A DNA stretch of 58,612 nt from Bacteroidaceae bacterium (GCA_024401115.1 JAKSLP010000014.1:1-58612); one strand, 5' to 3'. Positions 1 through 7,642 are shown, counted from the first letter of the stretch. The notes: generated by a model not told the origin, from the letters alone. Numbers and translations are program-made.

Positions 1-71
1 ATCCTACCATTGCCAATGGCATACTTTACGTTCGTCATGGCGAGGCATTCTATGCTTTCCGGATTAAATAG
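1..71 (+). CDS. PQQ-type beta-propeller protein, 3' end only
   Basis: Only the last 22 codons are inside the window, ending in TAG at 69-71. The residues PTIANGILYVRHGEAFYAFRIK match the C-terminus of the complete propeller gene that follows (PTIAHGVLYVRHAEALYAFKLK) almost residue for residue, so this is the tail of a tandem paralogue. The reading frame stays open after the TAG up to 260. Function can only be inferred from the neighbour: an exported PQQ/BamB-like propeller with no known substrate. Confidence 0.8.
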   Translation, partial: PTIANGILYVRHGEAFYAFRIK

Positions 72-122
72 AGAGCAGAGGGTGTTGAAAGCGGTCTGCC
101 CCAGTATTTAGAGCAGCCGGAC

Positions 123-260
123 ATGCGAGTCCATGATTTAATGCAGGACATTCGTGATGCGGTTTTCTCTATTTGGGGTGTTGCCTTCGTTGTGGCATTG
201 CTGACTGTGGCAGGCACACTTCTGCTGAGATGCAAGAAGAATAAAAAGGGAGTGGAGTAA
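123..260 (+). CDS. possible 45-residue single-pass membrane protein
   Basis: This short ORF lies in the same frame as the propeller gene tail, starting 51 bases after its TAG stop. It reads MRVHDLMQDIRDAVFSIWG followed by a hydrophobic stretch of about 20 residues (VAFVVALLTVAGTLLL) and a basic end RCKKNKKGVE, the charge pattern of a single transmembrane helix with its C-terminus in the cytoplasm. The stop codon sits inside the terminator hairpin at 242-278, so the ORF fills the whole transcript up to the terminator. The frame is open upstream of the ATG to the TAG, so the two could be parts of one broken gene, or the small ORF could be a separate cotranscribed gene. I do not recognise a family. 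Confidence 0.4.
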   Translation: MRVHDLMQDIRDAVFSIWGVAFVVALLTVAGTLLLRCKKNKKGVE

Positions 261-278
261 TTCATTCCCTTTTTTTTA
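242..278 (+). terminator. intrinsic terminator after the upstream propeller transcript
   Basis: Stem GGGAGTG (248-254) pairs with CATTCCC (263-269) with one G-T pair. It is lengthened by an A-run before and a T-run of eight after it. It overlaps the last codons of the 45-residue ORF. Confidence 0.75.
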
Positions 279-292
279 TTTTTTGAAGAAAG

Positions 293-324
293 TTGAAGTT
301 TGTAATATTTAATTACTATCTTTG
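293..324 (+). promoter_or_regulatory. Bacteroidetes-type promoter of the propeller gene
   Basis: The -7 box TATCTTTG is at 317-324 and a TTG at 293-295 lies 21 bases upstream. The start codon follows at 346, giving a leader of about 15-20 bases. Confidence 0.7.
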
Positions 325-345
325 CAGCACTAATAAAAAAACACT

Positions 346-1608
346 ATGAATAAGAAAGTATTAGGTTTGCTGCTTCTGAGCAGCATGACATTGCTCAGTG
401 TTCAAGCACAGAGTAAGCACGGTTGGCGTGGTCCAGAGAACAACGGTTCGTATCCATGCAAGAATTTGCTGAAGGAATGGCCTGCTGAGGGTCCTGAAAT
501 GATATTCGAGACCTTGGATGCGGGTAAGGGTTACAGCAGTCCTCAGGTAGTTGACGGTAAGATCTACATTACTGGTATGAACGAGGATCAGACTCAAGAG
601 GTTTTCCAGTGCTATGATTTGACTGGAAAGAAACTGTATGCCACTCCTTATGGTAAGCCTTGGAATAAAACATATCCTGAGGTTCGTACCACTCCAACTA
701 TTGAGGACGGTAAAGCTTACGTCATTAGTGGCATGGGCGAGGTAGTTTGCCTGAATATTGCCGATGGAAGTATCGTTTGGAAGGTGGATGGTGCTGCCGA
801 GTATCACAATAAGCCTGCTACCTGGGGAACCGCAGAGTCTCCGCTGGTTTTCGACAACAAGGTGATTTACAATCCAGCTGGTGATGATACCAATACTGTG
901 GCTTTGGATAAGGAGACCGGAAAAATGATTTGGAAGTCTGCTACCATGAACAGTATGATGGGTTATGTGACTCCTATCCTTATCGAATACAAGGGCAAAC
1001 GTCAGATTGTGGGCATGAATGAGAAATATGCTTTTGGTATGGATCCAGAGACAGGTGCCATCGAGTGGAAGTTCGAGCAGTTGATTTCTAAACAGGCTGC
1101 TACAGACCCTGAGTGGGAGAACATTGTTCCTAACTCGGCTCTGTACCATGATGGTAAGATTTTCTTCTCTCAGGGATACGACATCAACAGTTTCCAATTG
1201 CAGTTGTCTGATGATTTGAAAAGTGTGACTTGTACTTGGAAGAACGAGACGTTGGATACCCATCACGGAGGTTATGTATTGGTAGATGGCGTAATTTACG
1301 GCTCTAACTGGATTGGCAACAACAAGGGTAACTGGTGTGCACTGGATTGGAATACAGGTGAAACCATTTATGAGACAGAGTGGACAGGCAAGGGTAAGGG
1401 CTCTATCATCACTGCCGATGGTATGCTGTACTGTTATGACGAACGTCGCGGTACTTTAGGCTTGGTTCGTCCTGGTAAGTCGTTTGATGTGGTTAGCGAG
1501 TTCCGCATTACCAAGGGTAGTGGTCCATACTGGGCTCACCCAACCATCGCTCATGGTGTTCTGTATGTTCGTCATGCAGAGGCATTGTATGCTTTTAAGT
1601 TGAAGTAA
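346..1608 (+). CDS. exported PQQ-like beta-propeller protein
   Basis: The 420-residue product begins with a Sec signal peptide (MNKKVLGLLLLSSMTLLSVQAQ, cleavage near residue 22). The rest is built of repeated propeller blades with the typical V-x-D-G-K-x-Y, A-x-D-x-x-T-G-K-x-x-W pattern (for example VDGKIYITG near residue 69, ALDKETGKMIW near residue 187, WNTGETIYETEW near residue 345). This places it in the PQQ/BamB-like repeat superfamily. No cofactor-binding or catalytic residues can be assigned, and many such proteins bind no PQQ. It is monocistronic between its own promoter and a strong terminator. It is a tandem paralogue of the gene ending at 71. A role in sensing or holding a periplasmic ligand or polymer is possible but not shown. 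BamB itself is less likely because there is no lipobox. Confidence 0.85.
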   Translation: MNKKVLGLLLLSSMTLLSVQAQSKHGWRGPENNGSYPCKNLLKEWPAEGPEMIFETLDAGKGYSSPQVVDGKIYITGMNEDQTQEVFQCYDLTGKKLYATPYGKPWNKTYPEVRTTPTIEDGKAYVISGMGEVVCLNIADGSIVWKVDGAAEYHNKPATWGTAESPLVFDNKVIYNPAGDDTNTVALDKETGKMIWKSATMNSMMGYVTPILIEYKGKRQIVGMNEKYAFGMDPETGAIEWKFEQLISKQAATDPEWENIVPNSALYHDGKIFFSQGYDINSFQLQLSDDLKSVTCTWKNETLDTHHGGYVLVDGVIYGSNWIGNNKGNWCALDWNTGETIYETEWTGKGKGSIITADGMLYCYDERRGTLGLVRPGKSFDVVSEFRITKGSGPYWAHPTIAHGVLYVRHAEALYAFKLK

Positions 1609-1624
1609 TTATTTTATAAAAAGG

Positions 1625-1658
1625 AATGGGGCATGTCAAAAAGACATGCCCCATTTTT
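1625..1658. terminator. strong, probably bidirectional terminator
   Basis: A perfect 13-bp stem (1625-1637 with 1643-1655) closes a loop of five A. A T-run follows on the plus strand and a T-rich stretch on the minus strand, so it can end both the propeller gene and the convergent araC-type gene. Confidence 0.85.
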
Positions 1659-1741
1659 GTTTTTGGAAATCTTATCTATAATCCGATCTCAACTTATGAT
1701 ATGACCGATAGATGAGTAATGGCCACACCTTAACAATAGTC

Positions 1742-2620
1742 TTATATAAGGTTGCTGATCATTATTTTCTTTCTCATCCTACCGCTGAATACAGGTTGGA
1801 ATGCTTCTGTCAGCCCGTTCTGGCTTTTTATCAGCTCCGAAGGTTTGAAACCACAAATTTCGCGGAAGTCGGCTGACATGTGCGATGAGTCGTAGTATCC
1901 GCAACGCCAGGCTAAGTCGTTCAAAGACATTTCAGATGCCAGTTGCTGCAACTTATGAAGGGCTCGGTCGAAACGTAGCAGACGTAGATAGGCTTTGGGG
2001 TTCATGCCCACATATTTGGTAAAGATGCGGGTGAACTGTTTTTGGCTCAGGCAGGCTGTCGATGCCAGATTGGCTGTAGTGAAATCGAACGGATGGCTAG
2101 TAGTTCGGGCATTGCAGGAACTTTCAGGCATCATCTCGTTGAAAACATTACTCAGTCGCTCAATATTAATATCATCGGCAGGGCATTCGGCCAGTCGCTT
2201 CATAAAGAAACGGTCTAGTAAATCCACGCGCTCCTCGGTGCTCTGTGCCTGGTGAATGCTCTGGCTCAAAAGGATGAACTCGGCATCTTTCATAGCCTCG
2301 GGTGTTAGAGGTTGCTCTTTAAAATCGGTGTGGAAGAACATGTGAGAGCAGAATGGCTGAAATTCTACGCCCAAGATGAGAAGTGGACCTTTTTCAGATA
2401 TCACACCTACGCTTTTAATAACTTGATGATGCAGCACTGTACGGTAACGTTGGTCGCTGTCATTCAGACATACGGCCTGTGATAGGTAGAAATGTAGACT
2501 GTCGTTGCCGTTGGCTAACAATTGCTGTGTACTGCGAGCTGTGCAATGTGCAGTGATCATCCAGTAGTTTTTAATGAATGGATTAAGTGTTTCGTGGCAA
2601 GGTATGATTGTAAATTCCAT
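1742..2620 (-). CDS. AraC-family transcriptional regulator
   Basis: The 292-residue protein has a C-terminal AraC/XylS DNA-binding domain at about residues 185-275. The first helix-turn-helix reads ANLASTACLSQKQFTRIFTK and the second LNDLAWRCGYYDSSHMSADF, followed by the family signature GFKPSEL. The N-terminal half (residues 1-165) looks like the ligand-sensing domain found in regulators of this type (DUF6597-like from memory), with PCHETLNPFIKNYW at the start. It is transcribed away from the aquaporin/G3E GTPase operon and shares a 228-base intergenic region with it that holds repeats of TGTCTAA. The usual arrangement suggests that it controls the divergent operon and perhaps itself. The inducer is unknown. 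Confidence 0.88.
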   Translation of the reverse strand: MEFTIIPCHETLNPFIKNYWMITAHCTARSTQQLLANGNDSLHFYLSQAVCLNDSDQRYRTVLHHQVIKSVGVISEKGPLLILGVEFQPFCSHMFFHTDFKEQPLTPEAMKDAEFILLSQSIHQAQSTEERVDLLDRFFMKRLAECPADDINIERLSNVFNEMMPESSCNARTTSHPFDFTTANLASTACLSQKQFTRIFTKYVGMNPKAYLRLLRFDRALHKLQQLASEMSLNDLAWRCGYYDSSHMSADFREICGFKPSELIKSQNGLTEAFQPVFSGRMRKKIMISNLI

Positions 2621-2642
2621 AATGTTTCGTTTTTTTCTGATG

Positions 2643-2650
2643 CAAAAATA
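2643..2650 (-). promoter_or_regulatory. -7 box of the AraC-type regulator
   Basis: On the minus strand this reads TATTTTTG, matching TAnnTTTG, 23 bases before the start codon at 2620. No clear upstream TTTG box is seen. Confidence 0.5.
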
Positions 2651-2699
2651 ATGCTGGTGGTCGGCGTGGCCAAGAGAATAGGGGCTGCTAGGTTTCGAT

Positions 2700-2739
2700 T
2701 GTCTAACTATTATACACTATTGTGTCTAAGAATTAGACA
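2700..2739. promoter_or_regulatory. candidate AraC-type operator: three TGTCTAA half-sites
   Basis: TGTCTAA occurs at 2700-2706 and again at 2723-2729 as a direct repeat 23 bases apart (about two helical turns). Its reverse complement TTAGACA is at 2733-2739. AraC-family proteins commonly bind such direct repeats. The cluster lies about 80-115 bases upstream of the aquaporin -7 box, a common activator position. Binding by the neighbouring regulator is an inference. Confidence 0.5.
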
Positions 2740-2816
2740 GTGCTACGGTGTTTCGTTTTCAAACATTATTTTTCGCTATGATGTAAATGCATGAAACTGA
2801 GCCTTCCTCTTTGTTA

Positions 2817-2824
2817 TATCTTTG
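2817..2824 (+). promoter_or_regulatory. -7 box of the aquaporin/G3E operon
   Basis: TATCTTTG lies 24 bases before the aquaporin ATG at 2849. There is no good TTTG box 19-21 bases upstream, which fits a promoter that needs an activator. Confidence 0.6.
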
Positions 2825-2848
2825 TGTAAAAATCAATAATAGAAGAAC

Positions 2849-3658
2849 ATGAAAGGTTTTTTAGGGGAATTCTTAGGTACATTTATCCTGACTCTTTTTG
2901 GTTGCAGCTGTGTAGCTGTAGCTGTTTTGTTTGGCGAGTACAGTAGTATTTTTCAAGTGGGAATTGTATGGGGATTGGGCGTGACACTGGCCATTTTCCT
3001 GACTCGCAACATTTGTTGTGCACATTTGAATCCGGCCGTTACAGTCTCCATGGTACTTGCCGGTCGCATGAAGCCCAGTATGATGCCTGGTTATCTGGCT
3101 GCACAGTTCCTGGGAGCCATTCTGGCCGGCTTTGTTCTATATGGCCTGTTTTCGGCATCGATTGCTACATACGAATCGGCACATGAGATTGTTCGTGGTA
3201 CGGCAGCCAGTGTAGATACTGCCCGTATGTTTGGCGAATTCTATCCTAATCCGGGTGATGCAGAGGTTTCCACCGTGTCTTTGCCTTTGGCGTTCGCTGC
3301 TGAGGCTTTCGGAACATTTCTGTTGGTGATGTTCATCTTTGCACTTACAGAGGATTGTAATGTAGGCCGTCCTTCAGAAACCATGCAACCGATGTTTATC
3401 GGCTTGACTGTAAGCAGTATTATCTTCTTTATCGCTCCACTTACACAAGCAGGTTTGAACCCTGCACGTGATGCGGGTCCCCGATTGGTGGCATATCTGA
3501 TGGGTTGGGGAAATGCAGCTTTGCCTGATGCTGTGGGTGGATGGCTTTGGGTGTATATTCTGGCACCAGTAGTGGGCGGATGTCTGGCGGCAATGTTTTT
3601 CAAGTACGTTGTGGAACCGGAAATGAAGCGCCATAACAGTTGCGGATGTAATAATTAA
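2849..3658 (+). CDS. MIP-family channel, aquaglyceroporin type
   Basis: The 269-residue integral membrane protein has the two half-helix motifs of major intrinsic proteins: HLNPAVT (NPA 61-63) and LNPARDAGPR (NPA 204-206). The Asp after the Arg in NPARD is the mark of glycerol facilitators rather than strict water channels. About six membrane helices are apparent. It carries unusual cysteines: GCSC in the first helix (19-21), RNICCAH just before the first NPA, and SCGC near the C-terminus. These could bind metal or react with thiophilic solutes, but this is speculation. It is the first gene of an operon with a G3E GTPase seven bases downstream and divergent from an AraC regulator. No glycerol kinase is nearby, so the true solute may be something other than glycerol. 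Confidence 0.9.
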   Translation: MKGFLGEFLGTFILTLFGCSCVAVAVLFGEYSSIFQVGIVWGLGVTLAIFLTRNICCAHLNPAVTVSMVLAGRMKPSMMPGYLAAQFLGAILAGFVLYGLFSASIATYESAHEIVRGTAASVDTARMFGEFYPNPGDAEVSTVSLPLAFAAEAFGTFLLVMFIFALTEDCNVGRPSETMQPMFIGLTVSSIIFFIAPLTQAGLNPARDAGPRLVAYLMGWGNAALPDAVGGWLWVYILAPVVGGCLAAMFFKYVVEPEMKRHNSCGCNN

Positions 3659-3665
3659 TAAAAAT

Positions 3666-4760
3666 ATGAAACAGACAAGATTAATTCTGGTTGGCGGCTT
3701 CTTGGGAGCTGGAAAGACCACATTGATTTGGAATGTTGCCTTGCAATTGATGGCGCAGGGCAAGCGAGTGGGACTGATTACCAATGATCAGGCTCCTCAA
3801 TTGGTGGACAGCCGTTTGCTTAAATCGGCAGACTTGAATGTGCAAGAAGTGGCAGGCAGTTGCTTCTGTTGCAACTTCAACGGTTTTGTTGATGCTATCA
3901 AGAACCTGCGCCAGGATATAGAAGCTGATGTGATTTTGGCCGAGCCAGTGGGCAGTTGCGCTGATTTGTCGGCTACCATTGTGAATCCACTGAAGAAATT
4001 TTATAATACAGAGTTACTGGTGTCTCCTCTGACTGTTTTGGTTGACCCTATTCGTTTGAAATCCATTTTGTTCGGAGGATGCGGTGGCCTACATGAGGAT
4101 GCGGCCTACATTTATCGCAAGCAGATGGAAGAGAGTGATGTAATTCTTATCACCAAGACAGATCTGCTAAGTGATGAAGAAGTGAAGCGCCTGCAGAAGA
4201 ATGTTAAGGGTGCTTTTCCTGCTTCAAAAGTAATGACAGCAAGCACCTTGAAGAATCAGGGATTGACCGAGTGGCTGGAGGAGGTTGGCAGCCGTGTGGA
4301 TGCCGGTACTAAGCTGTTGGATATTGACTATGACCGTTATGCCCATGGCGAGGCAGTATTGGGATGGCTGAACGGCACAGTGCTATTGGATGCTATTGAA
4401 ACTGATTGGGATGCGTTCTTCAGTAAATTGATGAAGAACATGGCAGACAGATTGGCTGCAGAGTCATTGCCTATCGGCCATGTTAAGCTGATTGCAGAGA
4501 ACGGCAAGCAGAATACGTCTGCTAATATCACAGGTGATGTTTCAACCCTGCAATTCCGAGGCTCGGCTGGCAAAGGTACTCATTTGAAACTGATAGTGAA
4601 TGCCCGCGTGGAAACCACTCCGGAACATTTGGATAAATTGGTGCGCGAGGTACTGATGGAAAACATTGGCGACAAGTTTGAAAACGAGGTGACTGCATGG
4701 AAGTTCCTGCAGCCTGGTCGCCCCAATCCTACACACCGCTTTACAGAAGTCGTTAAGTAA
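3666..4760 (+). CDS. G3E-family (CobW/P47K) GTPase, putative metallochaperone
   Basis: The 364-residue protein has the P-loop GGFLGAGKTT (residues 10-19) and the G3E metal-binding motif C-x-C-C as C66-F-C68-C69. It also has a Walker-B-like stretch ILAEPVGSCADL (90-101) and the TKTD guanine-recognition motif (163-166). G3E proteins use GTP to load a metal, or activate a cofactor, into a client enzyme. The EPVGS form resembles the subgroup that sits near corrinoid methyltransferases, though none is in this window. The C-terminal part (about 220-364) is not an obvious CobW_C domain. It starts seven bases after the aquaporin stop, so the two are almost certainly one operon. Client and metal are unknown. 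Confidence 0.85.
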   Translation: MKQTRLILVGGFLGAGKTTLIWNVALQLMAQGKRVGLITNDQAPQLVDSRLLKSADLNVQEVAGSCFCCNFNGFVDAIKNLRQDIEADVILAEPVGSCADLSATIVNPLKKFYNTELLVSPLTVLVDPIRLKSILFGGCGGLHEDAAYIYRKQMEESDVILITKTDLLSDEEVKRLQKNVKGAFPASKVMTASTLKNQGLTEWLEEVGSRVDAGTKLLDIDYDRYAHGEAVLGWLNGTVLLDAIETDWDAFFSKLMKNMADRLAAESLPIGHVKLIAENGKQNTSANITGDVSTLQFRGSAGKGTHLKLIVNARVETTPEHLDKLVREVLMENIGDKFENEVTAWKFLQPGRPNPTHRFTEVVK

Positions 4761-4766
4761 CCAGAT

Positions 4767-4793
4767 AAGCCCTTCCATCGTGAAGGGCTTTTT
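4767..4793 (+). terminator. terminator of the aquaporin/G3E operon
   Basis: Stem AAGCCCTTC (4767-4775) pairs perfectly with GAAGGGCTT (4782-4790), with a six-base loop and a short T-run. Confidence 0.8.
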
Positions 4794-4805
4794 AGTGACA
4801 GAATG

Positions 4806-4837
4806 TTTGCTTTTGTAAGCAAAAATCAGTAACTTTG
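4806..4837 (+). promoter_or_regulatory. promoter of the AGCS symporter
   Basis: TTTG (4806-4809), 20 bases, then TAACTTTG (4830-4837): a full Bacteroidetes promoter ending 28 bases before the ATG. Confidence 0.75.
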
Positions 4838-4865
4838 CACAGTTTTTAAGGTAAATGCGTGCATT

Positions 4866-6239
4866 ATGAATGATTTTATAGTAAAGTTTGGAGAGATTGC
4901 TGATTCTGTCAGCGGTTTTTTGTGGGGATGGCCCATGATGATTTTGTTGCTAGGAACCCATGTTTTTTTGACTATCCGTCTACGTTGTCCTCAGCTAAAG
5001 ATTTTTCAGGCCATCAAGATGTCCTTCAAGAAGGATCCTGATGCTGCCGGTGATGTTAGCATGTTTGGCGCACTTGCCACTTCGTTGGCTGGAACCATCG
5101 GCACCGGTAACATTATTGGTGTTGCAACTGCAGTAACGCTTGGTGGACCTGGCGCTGTGTTTTGGTGTTGGATGACTGGTGTACTTGGTTTTTCTACCAA
5201 ATATGCTGAGTCTTTATTGGGTATCAAGTACCGCCAGCGTTCTGAGGATGGTCGTATGCAAGGTGGTCCAATGTACGCATTGGAAAAAGGATTGGGCTTA
5301 AAATGGCTGGCTGTCCTGTTCTGCGTTTTCACGGTGTTGGCATCTTTCGGCATTGGTAATACCGTACAGGCTAATGCTATTTCCGTTCTCTTGAATGATG
5401 CCTACAGTATTCCATTGTGGATAACAGGTTTGGTGGTTTCTCTCCTTACAGCATTGGTTATTCTGTGGGGAATTAAGGGCATTTCCAAAGTGTGTACTTT
5501 ACTGGTGCCTTTCATGGCCGGCTGCTTCGTGTTAGGTTGTTTGGTTATTTTGGTTATGAATGCAGAATTTGTATGGCCTGCAGTTAAGACGATTGTCCTG
5601 TCTGCTTTCGACCCTAAGGCAGCCGGAGGCGGTTTTGCAGGCGGTAGTGTTCTTTTGGCTTGCCGTTACGGTTTTGCACGTGGATTGTTCTCTAACGAAT
5701 CCGGTTTGGGTTCAGCGCCTATCGTGGCTGCTGCTGCTCAAACGCGTAATTCTGTTCGTCATGCACTAGTAGCGTCAACTGCCAATTTTTGGGATACTGT
5801 TGTTATTTGTGCATTGACAGGTATTGTATTAGTAAGCTGCATTCTTTCTGGGCATTCATCGTTTGATGATGGTGCGACACTGACCAAGTCGGCATTCTCC
5901 ATCATACCAGTAATTGGAACGCCGATATTAACCATCGGTATTTCCACTTTTGCATTCACTACAATTCTAGGTTGGACCTATTGTGCAGAGCGTTCGTTGG
6001 AATATCTGGCAGGACAGAAGTTCATCAAACCATTTCGCGTTATATGGTGCATCTGTATCTTCGTTGGTTCTGTTGTTAACTTGTCACTGGTTTGGAGTCT
6101 GGCCGATTCCATGAATGCACTGATGGCTATTCCGAACTTGGTATCTCTGCTTCTGCTTTCAGGTGTGATTGTTAGGGAAACTAAAAAATATTTGTGGGAT
6201 AAGCGTCTAGATGATTTTGATCCCGAATTACTTCAGTAA
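4866..6239 (+). CDS. sodium:alanine/glycine symporter (AGCS family)
   Basis: The 457-residue protein has about ten or eleven hydrophobic segments and the AGCS signatures: GDVSMFGALATSLAGTIGTGNIIGVATA near residues 60-87, GGPGAVFWCWMTGVLG, and GRMQGGPMYALEKGLG. The conserved late segment RGLFSNESGLGSAPIVAAAA is near residue 275. Members couple Na+ entry to uptake of alanine or glycine across the inner membrane. It has its own promoter and a perfect terminator, so it is monocistronic. The exact amino acid cannot be told from the sequence. Confidence 0.93.
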   Translation: MNDFIVKFGEIADSVSGFLWGWPMMILLLGTHVFLTIRLRCPQLKIFQAIKMSFKKDPDAAGDVSMFGALATSLAGTIGTGNIIGVATAVTLGGPGAVFWCWMTGVLGFSTKYAESLLGIKYRQRSEDGRMQGGPMYALEKGLGLKWLAVLFCVFTVLASFGIGNTVQANAISVLLNDAYSIPLWITGLVVSLLTALVILWGIKGISKVCTLLVPFMAGCFVLGCLVILVMNAEFVWPAVKTIVLSAFDPKAAGGGFAGGSVLLACRYGFARGLFSNESGLGSAPIVAAAAQTRNSVRHALVASTANFWDTVVICALTGIVLVSCILSGHSSFDDGATLTKSAFSIIPVIGTPILTIGISTFAFTTILGWTYCAERSLEYLAGQKFIKPFRVIWCICIFVGSVVNLSLVWSLADSMNALMAIPNLVSLLLLSGVIVRETKKYLWDKRLDDFDPELLQ

Positions 6240-6241
6240 AT

Positions 6242-6279
6242 AAAAAAGAATCTCGCCGTTCCGGGCGAGATTCTTTTTT
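6242..6279. terminator. bidirectional terminator between symporter and DUF4230 genes
   Basis: A 16-bp stem from AAAAAAGAATCTCGCC (6242-6257) to its complement (6264-6279) with a six-base loop. A-run and T-run flank it on both sides, so it ends both convergent units. Confidence 0.85.
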
Positions 6280-6909
6280 TCAGTCAAACACCAGTTGCAC
6301 TGTGTTGAATCCAAAAGATTTGAAGAAATGCTCTAGTTCCTCTCGGGCATTATCCTTGGCCTTATTGACTGTTGGCTGTGTGTGATATTTCTTCATCATC
6401 TGACGCTGAGCCTTGTCATACAATGCTTTCATGGCCTTGTTGTCCCATTTGCCTTCTTGATAAAAGGTACGTGTGCGAGCTTCGTTGATAAATTTGCGAT
6501 CCAGCAGTTTCACAGCGGGCATTCTCACACTTATTGTATCACCATGGCTGCTCACCCAGTTTTTGCCCCTCAGCAGTCGCATATCAATGCCGTAGTGCAG
6601 ATTACCCACATAAATACGCGACAGAGCGTCGTCCTTTAGAATCATACGTTTGCGAACGGTGTCCACCATTTCCTCTGCCTCGACGGTCAGAAATACCCAT
6701 TCACCAATATCTTCGATACTTTTTATTTGTTCGGGGCTAAGTGAAATCTTATTCTCAACATTATTGGTAGTAACCTGCACGATAGGAGTTTCTGCCGTAC
6801 GGATGCGGTAGATGACGTACGCGATGATGACTAATGCTAGCAGAATGATTACGGCTTTCAGTAGATTTGCTGCACCTTGCAATATATCCTTTATGTCTTT
6901 CATCTTCAT
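6280..6909 (-). CDS. DUF4230 protein, membrane-anchored (second of tandem pair)
   Basis: I start the gene at the ATG at 6909, four bases after the upstream DUF4230 stop at 6914; a second ATG at 6903 is also possible. A longer open frame runs back to 7056 but would lie inside the upstream gene. The protein of about 209 residues has one N-terminal membrane helix (LLKAVIILLALVIIAYVIY) and a soluble domain that resembles DUF4230, with SIEDIGEWVFLTVEAEEMVD and LHYGIDMRLLRGKNWVSSHGDTISVRMPAVKLLD. This is similar in pattern to its neighbour. It lacks a signal cleavage site, so it is probably held in the inner membrane with the domain outside. Function of the family is unknown. Confidence 0.8.
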   Translation of the reverse strand: MKMKDIKDILQGAANLLKAVIILLALVIIAYVIYRIRTAETPIVQVTTNNVENKISLSPEQIKSIEDIGEWVFLTVEAEEMVDTVRKRMILKDDALSRIYVGNLHYGIDMRLLRGKNWVSSHGDTISVRMPAVKLLDRKFINEARTRTFYQEGKWDNKAMKALYDKAQRQMMKKYHTQPTVNKAKDNAREELEHFFKSFGFNTVQLVFD

Positions 6910-6913
6910 GGCT

Positions 6914-7642
6914 TTAGCGGTTAAATTTAACGTCTTTGGAATCCAACAGCACAGGTAAGTCACTAAGATTGTACTCCTGCTTGCTGAATCTGATTTCAAT
7001 GTTCTGATCCTCGTAACCCATCTGCTGCAACATAGGTACCAGCGTACGGGCAACACTGGCGCGGGCGTTCTCGATAATGCCGTTGTTTATGGCATTTTCG
7101 GTGATACTTACCAAACCCTGGCGGTGCAGATCCTCTTGTTCCTTGGCCGTATAGTTTTGTCGTGCTATAGCAACATGTTCTTGAGTTTTATCGTGCTGAA
7201 CAATGGTGCTGGTTACTTCAATTTTTGGCTCAGGCAGAGTAATCACGATGCGCGTGCCGTTTGTGGCAATGTTGCGATCTGAGAAATTCTCCATATCGAC
7301 GTATGCCTTGATGGTGGCGTCCATGGGAATGGCAATGTGGCGGTCGGTTAGGGGTATGTCAAAACTCATACTGCCAATCTTCATCACCTTCTGGTCTTCG
7401 TGAGTGATAATCTTATGAATCTTATATTCCGTACTGTACAGGCGTGAGCACCGCTGGATTTTAAGAATAAGCTGAGGAATATTTAGCTGTTCCTCTTCTG
7501 TTGCTGCTTGAGCCTGTACATTTACATTCTTTTTCTCTTCCGTGCTGCAACTACCTATAGCTAGAAATAATATGAGAATTACTGCCAGTACTGATAGACA
7601 GCCAGCAAGTATCTTCATTAATTTTGTGTTTTTTTGCTTCAT
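6914..7642 (-). CDS. DUF4230 protein (first of tandem pair)
   Basis: The 242-residue protein starts with a basic segment and a hydrophobic helix (ILAGCLSVLAVILILFLAIGSC). It may be a membrane anchor or a lipoprotein signal, since GSC resembles a weak lipobox. The remainder matches the DUF4230 pattern: SRLYSTEYKIHKIITHEDQ, DRHIAIPMDATIKAYVDMENF, IVITLPEPKIEVTSTIV, and a C-terminal helical ARASVARTLVPMLQQMGYEDQNIEI. The second DUF4230 gene follows four bases later, so the pair is one operon with a good minus-strand promoter upstream. The two products may form a complex at the membrane. No catalytic residues are evident. Confidence 0.82.
   Translation of the reverse strand: MKQKNTKLMKILAGCLSVLAVILILFLAIGSCSTEEKKNVNVQAQAATEEEQLNIPQLILKIQRCSRLYSTEYKIHKIITHEDQKVMKIGSMSFDIPLTDRHIAIPMDATIKAYVDMENFSDRNIATNGTRIVITLPEPKIEVTSTIVQHDKTQEHVAIARQNYTAKEQEDLHRQGLVSITENAINNGIIENARASVARTLVPMLQQMGYEDQNIEIRFSKQEYNLSDLPVLLDSKDVKFNR

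Noticed and set aside
361..1266. A 301-codon open frame antisense to the propeller gene
   Set aside because: No family motifs, lies wholly inside a gene with signal peptide and propeller repeats, and has no promoter.
6910..7056. Longer N-terminus for the second DUF4230 gene
   Set aside because: The added residues lie inside the upstream DUF4230 gene, are Cys/Arg/Ser-rich and do not look like a signal or family sequence. The ATG at 6909 gives normal operon spacing.
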